A stretch of 64,000 nt of DNA from Eudorina sp. 2006-703-Eu-15 (taxonomy: Eukaryota > Chlorophyta > Chlorophyceae > Chlamydomonadales > Volvocaceae), in the NCBI GenBank assembly GCA_003117195.1, contig BDSI01000072.1:222546-286545 (forward strand), read 5' to 3'. The translations under genes and the position numbers were made by a program. Position 1 is the first letter of the stretch, and each line of letters begins with the position of its first letter. Positions 10,794-23,497 of the stretch are shown piece by piece. The notes beneath the pieces were generated by a model. It saw only the letters and a list, made by a program, of their open reading frames with translations, made no database searches and was not told where the DNA came from.

Positions 10794-11560
10794 TTGGGAA
10801 AGTCACATGCGTGTATGCGGTCAATATTTGACCATTGCTTGTTCCAATCGTTGTTCCGACATTGCTGTTCGGTCGAGTGATATTGCGGGCGCCGCACCGG
10901 TGGTACAATCACAGGGACATCCCGTGTGCATGTGAAACCCCCACGCAGGTGCGCCTGGGCCTACGGCTCGCGCACGATTTGCCGACATCTCGACACTCTG
11001 GGCGCGAGCTTGGCCAAAAAGGCTCCTCCAGCTACCTCAACATAAACCCAACCGCAAACCAAAGGGAAGTCGACGTCGCGTCATGTGGCCGCTATAATTA
11101 TGCCGATGCGCTCTGAATGGTGGAACGAAGTCCCCATATCATGACCCAAGCTCTCCCCGATGTACGGCCAATGTACGACCGGGGAGTGAGTCATCCCTGG
11201 ACCATTCTTGAACGCCAGACCCTGCCAGGCACACGAAACAAATCGCACATCCAAGACCATTCCAGGTCCATTAAGAGGTCAGACGTCAACCGCCGTGGAA
11301 ACGTCAGTATCTTCCTCCGTACAACCAAACAAATAAGTTCAGTAGCGCTGGTTTCGTAACAACAATATCACGACACCTCAAGATGCCTACCGGGAAAGGC
11401 TAGGCGTCGCAGTGCCGCTTACATAACCCGCACGCCAGGTCTCGCTGCCATCCGCAGGTACCGCTTGCACCAAATCGCGGTCCGAGCAGGCCTCCCGCCG
11501 TCGCGTACTTAAAACATAGGTCCAATCCATCATGGAGGTACTATCTAGCTACGCTAATTC
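10794..11560. other. intergenic region between the LINE nest and PGDH
   Basis: No gene, RNA or clear repeat was found. Short plus-strand frames here lack any recognisable domain. Confidence 0.45.
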
Positions 11561-11565
11561 TTACA
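11561..11565 (-). promoter_or_regulatory. TGTAA polyadenylation signal of the PGDH gene
   Basis: The minus strand reads TGTAA 56 nt after the PGDH stop at 11621. TGTAA is the usual polyadenylation signal in Chlamydomonas and its relatives, and the distance is plausible for a short 3' UTR. Confidence 0.55.
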
Positions 11566-11620
11566 CACTCAATCGCTGCTTGGATCCCAGTGGCGCTGCC
11601 GCCCTCAAATGTCGTTGCAG

Positions 11621-14600
11621 TTACTGTGCCCACTTGACGTAGAAGTAGGTGCCGGGCTGTCCCAGCTCGTCGTCGAACACGTTGCCGATGAACCGAGACG
11701 AGATGATGCCGGGGCACGCCTGCGCCAGGCCCGCCTGTGGACGCAACCAGCAGGGCACCCCCGTCAGTGGACGCGACCAACGAACGCGACGGCGGCCACT
11801 TGATCAGGTTTTGCAAAGGCATCGGAGGCGGCCTCGGTGGGCGACTAACCTCGGTGCAGATCGTAACGAGCGTGCGCTGACTGCTTGACCCATTCCGCTA
11901 GAAACTCAAACGCGACGGCCAATGCCTGCCCTCTGTGACGTTGACAGCAGCCCGCCTGCTTACCTGCAGGCCCGCCGGGTCCTCGACCTTGGGCAGGTCC
12001 AGCACCGTGTAGGCGATCTCGCCTCGCGAAGTGTTGATCTGCTGCTCGATGTTGACGTTGCGGGTACCCAGGAAGGTAGTGATCTGACCCAGCACACCCG
12101 CCTCGTTCTTGTTGACAATGCACAGGCGGCCGCCGATGTGGCCCGGCTTCTTGTCCAGCACGGTCTACGGTACGGCACGCGACCCGGAAGTAGTGCATGG
12201 GACTATGTCAACTTGTCAAGATATCACAGGGTAATGCGGTCGGTATCAGCCAGCCGCTGCCGGTTCCCGCCTTACACTCTCGAACACCCACTCGTTACTG
12301 GTACCCAACCCCAGCCAAGGCCCAGCAGCACCCCATCGTCGTTTCCACGTCAGCCAAAGACCCGGCGGCCGACTCAGTGCGCACTGCCTCCCTGATTTCT
12401 TGTATACCGTCCCACGTCCATCCCGTATTTGCATTCCGTCCGCTTGAGGCTGCTCACGTCCCTGACTTGCAGAGCAGAACCCCGTGTGTTTTTGCGGCCT
12501 TCCACATGCGCCGGCCGCGCCCAGCAGCCCCACCACTACCCACGCGCACCTGCGGGAAGTTGACCGAGTTCCGGATGGTCCCGGTCTCCAGGAAGTCCTT
12601 GATGGTGTCCGCAGCCATGGCCGCCGAGTTGTCCTCGGCCTCCTCGGTGGAGGCGCCCAGATGCGGGATGACGAGGTGCTTCGGGTGGCCCGACAGGTAT
12701 GGATCCGCGAAGTCAGACACGTACTTGCCAGTCATGCGGCCGCTCTTGTACATGTCGGCAAGGGCCTCCCCGTCGATGATCTCACCGCGCGAGAAGTTGA
12801 GCAAGTGAACGCCCGGCTTGCAGAGCTCCAAGTTGGAGCCGTTGAGCATGTGGTGGGTGGCGTTCTTGATGTACGGCACGTGGACGGTGATGTAGTCCGA
12901 GATCTGGAGGGAAGGGCATGTGGAACGTTGTATTTATGCAGTCTTGAACCCCCGCCATTTCGGGTTACGACCAAGTCATCTTCGTGTTGCATCCGCGCTG
13001 GCAGGGTGCCATCGTGTTCATATGTTCTGTTTCCATCTTTGCATCGTTGTACCAGGGCACGTCCTCACAAGTACGTATGCTGGACTCCCAACTCGTCAGC
13101 ATATTTCTGCACCCACGAGAGCCTCCCTCATGGAAACGTGGCCGGCATGCTTGCAGTGTACCGATAGATAAGCCCACGCTTGCTGCCCAACGCGAGGTGG
13201 CACACCCTGTTTGCAGACTGGGTCCATCGACAACTGGCCTGCCTTCCTCGACCGTATAAGACTACTCGGGCAACCAAGGCCTGAGGGCCTGCACCTAATG
13301 GCTGAATTCTGAGGTGTGATCGTGCCTGTAGAGTCTGATTGTGGCCAAATCCACGACGCACGCCCTTGCGCCACACCGGCCCCGTGAGCATGCAGATGAT
13401 GTTCCGCGATGGCAGAATCCAGTCCCAAGGCTCGGCAGCTTTGGAGGTTCTGCCGCAATACCGACGACATCGCAATGCAGCTAAGTTCCTCCCCGGCAGA
13501 TGCCACAGGCAACATCGCCAAGGTCTTTTCAGTTACGGCAAGCAAAGAGGCCCCAAGCGGCGAGCTCATGTGACCCAGATGGTGCCCCTACCGTGCCCCG
13601 CCGGCCCCACGTACCCGCAGCAGCTCCTCCAGGTTGTTGGCCCGCTGCATGCGGTCACCCGGCAGCTTCCAGGCGGCATCCAGCGACAACACCGGGTCGA
13701 AGCCCACAACCTTCATGCCCAGCGCCAGCGCAGCGTTCACCACGCGGCCGCCGATGGCACCCAGGCCCACAACGCCGAGGGTCTTGCCCTCAATTTCCGT
13801 GCCCACAAACATCGCCTTGTCCTTCTCGATGCGCTTGGCCTGTTTCTCGTATTCCTGTGGGTTCGGCCGGCGTGCAGCAGTTCGGCCGGTGGGCAGCAGT
13901 TCCGTGGATGCTCATGACACCAAAGCCGGGGCCTCTCGAGCCCTACGAGGGACGTATTTGGACTACAGCGACGCTAACTACCGTCGTGGGATGTGGCTAA
14001 CGGCATGCGCTGAAGACAACGACCTGCAGGTCAATGCCTTTTGCCTCCACCGTGGGACCCACACATCATCAACACCGCGCTGTTCGGTCGAGACAACGAA
14101 ATGTGGCAGCGGATACCAGCAGGCGCACCTTCTCCTCCTTGTAGATAACGTTCTCTACATGCTTGTTGCCCTCGATAATGCCACGCGACGCAAGCAGCAG
14201 GCCGCAGATGACCAGCTCCTTGACGGCGTTGGCGTTGGCACCGGGAGTGTTGAACACCGGGATGCCGAGCTCCGTCATCTTCTGGACGGGGATGTTGTTG
14301 ACGCCAGCGCCGCAGCGCACGATGCAGCGCACCGTCGGCGGCACCTCCTCCACCTTAAGCTGGTGCGAGCGCAGCATGATGGCCATCGGCGAGGTTGGCA
14401 GCGCTGCATCGTCGCCGCTGACAATGTACTTCCCCTTGGGGAAACGCCCCAGGCCGATTGGCGAGATGGCGTTGTACGTCTTAATGGTGAAGGCGGGGCC
14501 ACTGTAGCCAGGCGGAGCAGCAGCTGGGGAGGCGGCAGCCTGCTTGGCCTTGGACACGCGCTCCTTGGCAAGCTGGAGGGCCTTCTCGAGCAGGGCCACC

Positions 14601-14780
14601 TCATCCAGCTCCGCGCCAGCCGCACGGGCGACCGGCGCCAGCCGGGTGCCCACCAGCGGAACTACATAGTGGAAGCACAATCACATGGAATTGCAGGGTT
14701 TAGGTACCACAACGTGCTGGAGCTGCATGCCGAAAGCAACGACAGACGGCGATCGTCGCACCTGCCGGCCTCGGAACCAT
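11621..14780 (-). CDS. PGDH: D-3-phosphoglycerate dehydrogenase with ACT domain, about 486 aa
   Basis: It catalyses the NAD-dependent first step of the phosphorylated serine pathway, in plastids in green plants. Exons on the minus strand: 14780-14762 (tentative, MVPRPA), 14661-14129, 13854-13615, 12903-12550, 12164-11964 and 11734-11621. All junctions are GT-AG and the frame stays open to TAA at 11621. Motifs in order: substrate-side CGAGVNNIP, NAD-binding GLGAIG, catalytic Arg in NFSRGEIID, Glu/Asp region VSDFADPYL, catalytic His in IPHLGAST, then a C-terminal ACT domain (IVNKNEAGVLGQITTFLG to QPGTYFYVKWAQ), which normally senses serine. The length fits the shorter bacterial/algal type rather than the long plant type. 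An N-terminal alanine/lysine-rich segment precedes the catalytic domain. The first exon is the weakest part, because its six residues were chosen by frame and the GCAG|GTGCGA donor, so the transit peptide remains unresolved. Confidence 0.9.
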
Positions 14781-16090
14781 GCCGGGGGCACTTTGGCTTG
14801 GCTTGCATACGAGGTTCTGCAGATCAAGTGAGGGAAAATAATTGGACACAATTAGCGAGCTGTGGCGGAACGTGGCGGCTGGCCGCGAGGCGGCCAGGCC
14901 GCTTAAAGTCTACTGAATCCGCAACAATTGAGAAAATCAAACATTGAATTAAACGCCGTCCTAAAATCCTCACCCTGGCCTTTCCCGACAGCGGCAGGGT
15001 TGTCGGCAGCATTTTGTTCAGCTCGAGAAAAGCGAGTTGATGGCAACCTTTTGTGAAGGATGTGCTGTAAGTTAAAGTATGCAACAAATCTCTGTCACAA
15101 ACAGCGACTGAAGGTTGCCGAGCGGTTTGTCAGTTTGTCGCTGCGACGGGAGCCAGCCGCCTGCGTCAAATTGAAATACACTTGACAGGCTTAAGTCATG
15201 TACTTAAGGGGTACCTTGACGGATTGGCAACACGGCTGGCACGTGTTTTTTTTCAAGAGGTCACGACATACGCCGTACCAACGGTTCTTAAGGGGCATTA
15301 ATTCTCCGGGACACCGGAAGTGCGGGTCTGGAGCGCGCAGACATGTCTGCAACCTATTGTGCAAGTGGCTCTTTTACAAGTGAATCCGCCCACAGTGCGT
15401 CCCATGCATACAAAGTAATCGACGGAACCTCTTCATGACGGTAACATTCTGACTCATAGGATGGCGCCCCGACTCAGGTTGCATGCAGTGCACGAAGAGG
15501 CGATGGCCTGAGATTTATAATAGGCGATGGCCTGAGATTTATAATAATCGGTTCATGACCTTTTTCTCAGATCTGGCATGACCTCTAGAGACGATTTTTC
15601 GGTCGACCTTCCATATTTTATTTATCGTACCGTTTTCGGAAGTTTCTGCAGGTTTTTGGGATTTCAAACGCATTATCTAATCGGAATCATTACTTAATAC
15701 TTTTCACGCATAACCCTCCGGTGGCGGTGCACTCGAACATTGTGCCCTTCCTGTATAACATTTTGTGTATGTGTCTGCATATTGTGTAATACCTGAGGGG
15801 CCTCGGCAGAAGACATTATGACGATGGTACACGTAGATGGAGGCAGCCCTCCCAATGGGTTCCCCGATCGTAGGGGTGGTCCCCATGGGTGCCCAGGTGG
15901 CCCCGCCCGTCAGTCAGCTCACCAGAGGTGTCTACCCACGCGGGTCTAAGGCTCATGTTCTATGCCACGGACATCTATGGAGGTGTCTGTCATGCCATAG
16001 CTCGCTGTACCACCCGTCACTCACCATCAGGTTTCATGAAATATATCGCGCCCCGGCTCGCAGTCCCGACAGATTGCTCCACTGACTGAC
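14781..16090. other. intergenic region with a 24-bp tandem duplication
   Basis: There is no convincing gene between PGDH and the phytyl ester synthase 3' side. A minus-strand frame at 15087-14824 lies upstream of PGDH but shows no donor joining it to exon 2. A 2x24-bp repeat lies at 15,498-15,545. Confidence 0.45.
15498..15545. repeat. perfect 2 x 24-bp tandem duplication
   Basis: The unit starting AGGCGATGGCCTGAG is present twice without a mismatch at 15498-15521 and 15522-15545. No function is apparent. Confidence 0.85.
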
Positions 16091-16093
16091 ATT

Positions 16094-16150
16094 TGAATGA
16101 ACGTTACAGCAGAACCCAGAGCGCAATCATCGGCGCTTACCAGGGATACT
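16094..16150 (-). mobile_element. LINE/SINE 3'-tail copy 1, diverged
   Basis: GAATGAACGTTACAGC is followed by a degraded version of the sequence shared with 38,227, 58,161 (reverse) and 59,816. In element orientation (minus strand) it ends in an ATTC microsatellite-like tail. It is the most diverged of the four copies. Confidence 0.55.
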
Positions 16151-16449
16151 CCCCCGCCAGCACAGCGGCGAAGCAACCCCGCACCACAACGCTGCAGAAG
16201 AGGAGGGGGATCCGACCCGCCCATGCATCCATCCAAACCCGCAGGAGCCACCCCGCGGAGGCGCCACGACCATAAGCGGCAAGAGCGGCACACCAAGGGC
16301 AGGACGGACGCGGTCACATGCACGCCACTTTGCCCTTGCCCTTGCGGACATGACGCCCATCTCCCCCCTGAAAGCTCTAAGATCGCTAGACACTGTGCCC
16401 CTTCCCACATCCGCAGGTACGGGGTCGCAAGGCACACGCGCGGTCCAAG

Positions 16450-19400
16450 CTAAGACCAGTCGGGTTCGGGGCGCTGCGGCGGCGGAGACGAGGATGCGGA
16501 CGTGCTCGGCGGCGCCGACGCTGCGGCTCCGAGTGCGGGCACGATGCGCTGCAGCGATTTGGTCAATCGCGCCCCCAGCTGACTCTCGTCGTCCGTCTCT
16601 CGGACAGCCAGCAACTCAGACATGCACTGCAGGTCAGACATTTTCAGAAAAAGGAAATCAAAATGGATATTTTCTGCGACAAGCAGTGCGGCCAGTGGTG
16701 CGCGTAACATCACAACTCCTGGAAGCATTTAGGAAAGATCGAGCTGTCTCTTACAGGTTCGCCAAAGACCGAATCTGGAATTTGACAAGCTTAGCGACTG
16801 CCCCGTGCTGTCGCGTGGCCCCGTCTTAGGCAATTCCGCGCCAAAAACAGCGACTGCCTGCACCCGTACTCCCTCCCTAACACGCTACCGCGAGCCGGCT
16901 GACCCACCTCCGTGACAATCGCTTTGACGCCGTCGTACAGCTCCTGCACCTGCGCGGTCGGAATCGGTATCGGTCATGGGAAATGGACGTAAAACCAGGT
17001 GCAGCGAGCACAAGAGGACACAACAGAAGCCAGGACATGCAAAGCTGCCGCCCCATCACAGCTGGCAGCAATGGGCCTCTGCCGCCTTGCACGGGAGGGC
17101 CGTGAGCCCGTTGCGGCGTTACAAGGTCTACCCGGATTATCCCTCCCAACGCTGGCGCCCGGCCGGCCGGCCCCGCCCTTCGGCAGCAGCTGCATTACCA
17201 GCTGACCGAACCGTCCCTCCCGGCCCCGGAACGACCCACGCGGCGCACCTGTTGCGGGTCGTTGATGTTGGTACCCAGCGCGCGCGGGTCGATTGGCGGC
17301 GAGAACTTGAAGTAGAGGCGCTGCAGGTTGGGGATGGGGATGGGCGTCGGCAGCCCCACGACTGCAGAGACGGGAGGGAGGCAGCGGGAGGCGGGATGAA
17401 CGGGACCATCAGGAGGGCGGTCGACGGCGGGCTTACCGCCAAGTCTCCGTGATGAGAGCCGTACAGCTTGGGCTGCAGCCATTGCCACTCCACAAGGAAC
17501 GCGCCGAGGGCAGAGCCCTCGAGGGATTTTAAATTTGTCGTATCTCAGGCACGAGGCTTGGCAAGTTCGCATGGCCACTACCTGCGGACCCACAGACCCG
17601 CTCAACGCGTCCCAAGTGCCACCGGCTGCGTGGTGCGCCGCACCTGGCAGGCGGGTGATGGGGAAGATGGACTCCGCGGGGTCCAGCGCGCTGCTGACCC
17701 GGCTGAGCAGCCCCGTGGTGAGGGGGCCCAGCACCGGGTGGGCCACCACCTCGTCCGTGTCCATGATCACCTGACGGAGCAATGACGGAGCAAAGAAGGG
17801 AAGCAGGAAGGCGAGGCGCGCTGAGGATGTCGGCGGAGAGCCCGGGACGACCCCCCTCACACCCAGCACAATGGGGAGATCGCCGGGCTAGGGGCAATGC
17901 CGAGGTGGAATGGACAAGACCAGGGAGCCCCGTCCGGTGTCGAGTCGCCACGCAGCGTCCTTATCGATCGGAGGGCACCCCGGCGGCAAGCGGGTGGAGG
18001 GCGACTCAGGACTCACATCGTACGCGTCATCCGCGCCCACCGCGGCGAAGGGCACGATCAGTGCATTGCAGCGGGCCGCCAGTCGCACGAAATCCGGGGT
18101 GTCCTTCCACAGCAGCTTGTACTCCTGGCCGCGCTTCTTGACAACCTCCCTGTCGAGGCGGGACCGACGAGGGGAGGAAAGCAGGCAGGTACGCGGCGAA
18201 TGGGTCAACTAAAAACTTACCTTGAAAAGAGGTCCTCAGAGGAGTAGTCTCGCCAGGAAGAGGGGGAGAACAGGGGCCGTCAGAGACAGCACGCCAGCAC
18301 CACAGCCGCAGCCCAGGCCGACGGTGTCTGTGCACACGCTCGCCCGCCCGCAAGCTCCCACTCCCTTCCGCCTTTCTTCGCAGCCCCACTCGGCCGCAAC
18401 CCCCGGATGCCTACCGGACTGCGCGCCCCTCGTGCATTTCTCGGTTTCCGGGACTGGGGCGGGACAGCACCCAACGTCAAACACAGGGAACTGCCCGAAG
18501 GCCGCTCGAGGCGCCCAACGTGGTACTCACTTGGCGCCTCCCGGGAAGAGCAGCACCTTCTCCGAGGAGCGCAACAGGCGGAAGGCGGCCATCGGGGAGG
18601 CCTTGACTGCCCCGAAGCCCTCGAAGAAGCGGCCAAACGGCCCCGCCCAGTGCCCTGGGTGCGCCAGGCCGCGAACCCTGCGGCGCGGCGGGCAACACCA
18701 CCCGGGCTGAGCGCGTGAGCACAGACGAGATCAACTTGAGCTTCTGAAGTACCTCAACGCCACGTCCGTACCCACAGGGCAATGCCGTTCGGTGGCGCAG
18801 AGGAAGTTGGGTGACTGAGGCAGCACGCATGACGTTTGCAGGTCGGGCCCGTGAAACGTGGCCCCGGCAGTGGGGCCCAAAACATCCGTTTCCCAGAGGT
18901 CAACAGGAGCTCGGCAGGTAAGCAATGCACCCGACAGGAACGCCGACACGGACAGAGGAAAGTACTCCAGGAGTGGTTGCGTCCGGTCGTCAACGGATGA
19001 TCGCCGGCGGGCGCCGCGGCTGCACCGCACCTGTAGCCACGGACGTACAGCTCGTATATGAGGAGAGGCGTGTCGTAGAACCCCATTTTCTGGTGGTTCC
19101 CCACAAACAGCATCGGGCGGGAGAACTCGGGTGAGCCGGGCGGTGGCAGGTGCTCGAAACCCAGGACGACCGGAGACACGACGTCCTGAGGGCGGGTCCG
19201 AACCACGGGGGAGACACGGGCCATGCGACATTTGACATCGGAAATGGACGGAGGGTTCATTCAGGTAATATCGAGTACAATACATGGATTGAAATGGAGG
19301 CCGGCACGAAGCGAGAGGTAGGCGGTACAAGGGAGATGGCAGATCGACGGGCGGTCTGGGCGGCTGCAGTACACAGGCTTCGCTGAGGGGGAAAGAGGCC

Positions 19401-22400
19401 AGGCGCTATCTCCCCCGACGCGGCTGGCCGACGTGCAGGATGCGCAACAGGAAGCGGAAGCAGCAGTCGGGGTCTTGGTCCGCAGAGCCTCTCATGGTGC
19501 TGAAAGGACGCAGGGCAGGAAGCAAGTGAGCTCAAGGGGGCCGCGCATGCGCTCAGTGCAGGGGGCGGCGGGGCGGGGCGGAACGGCTCCCGCGGCAGCG
19601 GCTCAGTTCATTGCTTGCATCTCACTCAGCGAGTCCCCACGCGAACACGCACAGTGCGTGGGGTCGGAGCCCTCGCGCAATCACATCATCATCGCCGCTG
19701 CCGCCGGGACCATCCCGCCGCGCCCCTCCCGACTGAGGTCCGTCCACGCACCCACAATACAACACGGCATGGTATGTATATCTGCGCCTGGGTTCGGTCG
19801 GTCGGGTTCCTTTTCTAAACACGGCAAGAGACAGTCGCCACGTCGAGATGACAAACCACCGCAAACGCACTCCTTCCGCTACTTGACACGCATCGCCTGG
19901 CGACGGTGGCAATTCGGGTCATGTCTGAGGCCAGGCGGGCCAGCCAGGGCTGCCTGGCCGCCACATGCCTCCCCGACTGCCGTCCCACCCACCCGCCAGG
20001 GTGCCAGCCTCTGGCACCACTCGTCGAAAGCGCTGTCCACATCCGGCGGGGGCGCTTCCTCGTCGGCCCCTCCGCCCCCCTCCCCGGCTCCTGCCGCACC
20101 ACCGGCGCGGTTCCGGCGACGAGGGCCGTTTGGCCTGAGGTCGCCATCGCCGCTGCCTGCGCCGTTAGCTGCCGACCGTGCGCCCCAACCTGGCCCTGCG
20201 CCGGCGGAGTCCCCGTTCTGCGGCGTCGTTGGCGACCCAGAAGACGACACGGTGGCGGCCGCCAGTGCCCCACCAAGCCGAGTCGCCGTTGGCATCGTAC
20301 CATAGCCGTAAGCGCCCGCACCCTTGCCGTCAGTGGGGCTCTGCCCCTGGCCCATCGACATAGCATCGACCACCCCCGCGGATGGTACGGACGCCGGTGC
20401 GTCATGCCCTGGCGCTCCCCCGGCGCTGTTCGATGCGACCCGCCGCCTCTTGCGGGCCCCGGCTTCCGCTGCAGGCGCCAACGAGCCAGGACTTGCGGCT
20501 GCGGCCGCCGCCGGTGGCTTCAACTGGGTCACCACGTCTCCAGCAAAGCCCGCCGCCTGCATCGCAGCCGCGATGTCTACGCCCCGCTCCAGCAGGGCCG
20601 CGTGGCCGCTATCAGGCAGGATGCAGCGCCGGGCGTTGGGTAGGACGCGCTCCAGGCGGGCACCTGCAGGGAGGCGGTGGGCGACGAAAGACGAATGTGC
20701 AACGAAGCGCGCTGACGGGGTGACGGGCGATGTCACGAGGATCTGGGTTGTGCGCCACCCGCCCTCGCACGCGCCACCCGCCCTCGCACGCGCTCTGTGC
20801 CCTCGCACGCTTGCATGAAAAGGTCCCCACGCGGAACAACCCAACAACCGAGCAGTCGGGGCTCCACGCCCCCGGCTCACCCTCCATGATGGACGGCAGG
20901 AGACGGTCTCTGGCCGAGGTGACCAACAGCACGGGCACCTCCACCCGCCGCAGCACCTCATCCCCAGGGTCCCCGCTCCGCAGCAAGTTCGCCCGAAAGT
21001 TCGCGGCCGCCGCCGGCGTGTAGTACAGCGGGCCGTTGTCACCGCTGGCGTCGTCGCGGGCCCACGCGTCGTTGGGCGCCGGCGAGGCAGCTGCTCCATC
21101 CGGGCCGGAAGCCTCTGAAGATGCAGCGGGCGGCGGCTGACTGGGTCCGTACCCGAAGCTCTCCCTGCTGTCCGGCGGGACCATGAGGACCATGGACTGC
21201 AGCAGCCGCTGGTTGTCTTCATCCACCCGCTCGCCGTCGACTAGTAGCGGCAGGAGCGTGGACTGGGGGTGTGTAGCAGGGGTAGGACGTGACCGGGACA
21301 TTCGCACAGGGGTGGTGGGTGTCGGTCAGCGAAGCCCGAGAAAACGCCAGACGGGCGCCGGCCGCACCATGGCCATACGGAGATTGCCTCGACAGTAGGT
21401 CCTGCTTACCAGGCGCGCACCCGGCATCACCGGAACAGGGCCAGACAGGACACCCCGGCCGGACATCGGCCATTGCACACCCGACAGAGACGACCGCACC
21501 TGTGCGACGGCGTACCAGTCCCGGGGAAACAGCGACAGGAGATTTGTCGCCGCGATCAACGAGGAAAGCCCGCTGAGTGACTGGTTGAATGAGGTGGCAG
21601 GGTTGACCAGCACCAGCCTGGCAGACACGTGCGAAGGGCCCGGGGGCGGCAGCACGAGTGGTGGTGGTGGTGCGAGGTGGACACGGGGACGCGATGCGAA
21701 CGTTTGAGAAACCGCTTTCCGCAGGCTGACTTCATGCCGCGCATCAATAGTTTCAGCCACGAAGGGCGGCTTACGGGACATGGCAAAGCAAGATAGGACA
21801 CTGGTAACACTGGCTATGCGCTGTGATGCAGTACCGCAACCCAGAGGTATACCGCAACCTACCTATCCAGCAGCTCCGGCCCGGCTCGTGACGCTGCCAG
21901 CCGCAACGCAAGGCAGCAGCCGAACGATTCCGCCACGACGGTGATACGCGGAGGCGCGGCATCCCGCCGCGATGCGGCCGCAGGAGGGCGTGTGCTGTGC
22001 CAATGCCCCAACAGCTGTCGCAGCAGCAGTGTTACCTGCGTGGTCAGCTGCTCCCAATCCGATCTGTCGTCCGGAGGAAGGTACAGGCACCTGTGGCGTT
22101 ACGTAGAAAATATGGGGAGAGGTTCAACGCGAGAAAGACGGCAGTCACCAAGTCATCAGACATGATGAGCATAGTGGACATCCGCGGAAATTTTGAGGGA
22201 GGAATGCCCAGGGCACATTATGCCCCTTAACGTACCATACGTCATACCCGAGACCGTGCAGCGAGGGGATTTGCGGCAGGATCGCCTGCCCGGTCCCGTC
22301 CGTCCCTGTGAGAGACGGACGAAGAGGGCAAGGCACCGCATTTGACGTGATTTGACCTTCTATGGTGCCATGGCGGTTCGGTGCCAAGCCCACTCCCCAC

Positions 22401-22639
22401 CAACCTGGCAAATACACCAGTAGCTTGTCATGCGAATCATAGCTCCTTACTGCCAAGGGTTTGATCAGCTGCACCTGTTCGGGCAAAGCAAGGATGAGTG
22501 GCTGGTCGCTGGTGTCGCCAACCTTGATGGATGACTTGCGAAGGCTCCGTAATAAACACAACACTCGGACATGCTGAACGGCATCACTCATAACTGCAGA
22601 TAAACGGTGGATACCTTGAAAGTTGGGGAACTGCGCCAT
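16450..22639 (-). CDS. phytyl ester synthase-like esterase/acyltransferase, 13 exons, about 865 aa
   Basis: This family transfers fatty acyl groups to phytol and diacylglycerol in plastids during chlorophyll breakdown or stress. Exons (minus): 22639-22405, 22305-22236, 22090-21863, 21617-21500, 21262-20881, 20663-19993, 19185-19031, 18677-18531, 18149-18017, 17770-17644, 17361-17249, 16949-16908 and 16626-16450. Every junction is GT-AG and the frame is kept throughout (2,598 nt). The N-terminal half is an alpha/beta hydrolase: LPGTDGTGQ oxyanion region, nucleophile in AESFG, Asp in SARDRLLPS, His in DSGHAALLE. The C-terminal half is a DAGAT-type acyltransferase: FVGNHQKMGFYD, VRGLAHPGHW, LLFPGGAKE, and the C-terminal NLQRLYFKFSPPID. 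An Ala/Gly/Pro/Ser-rich linker of about 150 residues in exon 6 separates the halves and explains why the protein is longer than plant homologues of about 700 aa. The acid of the HX(n)D box sits one residue later than in plant homologues. Confidence 0.9.
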
Positions 22640-23497
22640 GGTGTCCTTGCGTTTGCTGTAGCCCGAATAACAGTTTGTCGGCTTTGACGATTTCCGCGGT
22701 AATCATTCAAGCCTGCTATATAGCCAATGCCAGACGGTCGTGAAAGCTTAATGTGTGCTCGCAAACTGTTGGGAACCGTGTTTGAACTGCCAGGCGCTCG
22801 CAACTGGTTTGTCGTCAGCATTGCGGACACGCATGCCGCGTGCTCGCGTAATAGTTTATGGCCATTCAGAGAGTTACAGGCTTTCCCAAACATTTGCCAC
22901 CGGGGTACAGCAGTGTACCGCGAATCGTACTGCATAAACTCCCCATATTAGAGCCCCGCCGGCGTCTCCCCGTCCCGTTCCACTGCCCTGTGCTCACCGA
23001 AGATACCAAAATCACGCCGCTAATCCTGCGGTAGCCGCATTACGGCAACAGCGCGTCGCCCCTTAACAGCACAGCTCATTACCTGTGTCCGCAACTTGCG
23101 AACACAGTCACACGATGTTTGCATGTCGGTCCACGATAGGTAAGCATAATGCGCCGCCCGCCGAATATGCATAGACCCTGACGAAATATCAAGTCCCACC
23201 CCGGGGGGGGATTCTCGGTGTGAACCCCACCCCAGCGCCCATCGCACGGTACCGCCAACGCTCGGCCCCTCGAACCACACATCGGCGCAAGCGCGACCCC
23301 AAGTTCTCATTCGAAGCTCCTGCCAACCGTCATCGCTCAACGATTTCTCGGCAGGGCTGCAACAAGTTGGCGCTGCCAACGCAGCGTAAAATTGACCCTC
23401 TTCAGCTGAGAGGGAAGCCCGCCTATACATCAAACCATCGTCCTGGATCGGAATGCGCACTTGCACTCTCAGAAGGTTACTTCGTTGCCACGTGCCC
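22640..23497. other. intergenic region between two divergent minus-strand genes
   Basis: It contains the upstream side of the phytyl ester synthase and the 3' side of the carrier gene. No further gene, RNA or repeat was recognised. Confidence 0.45.

Noticed and set aside
14824..15087. Open frame upstream of PGDH as its transit-peptide exon
   Set aside because: No GT donor that would join it in frame to exon 2. It is stopped and lacks transit-peptide composition.
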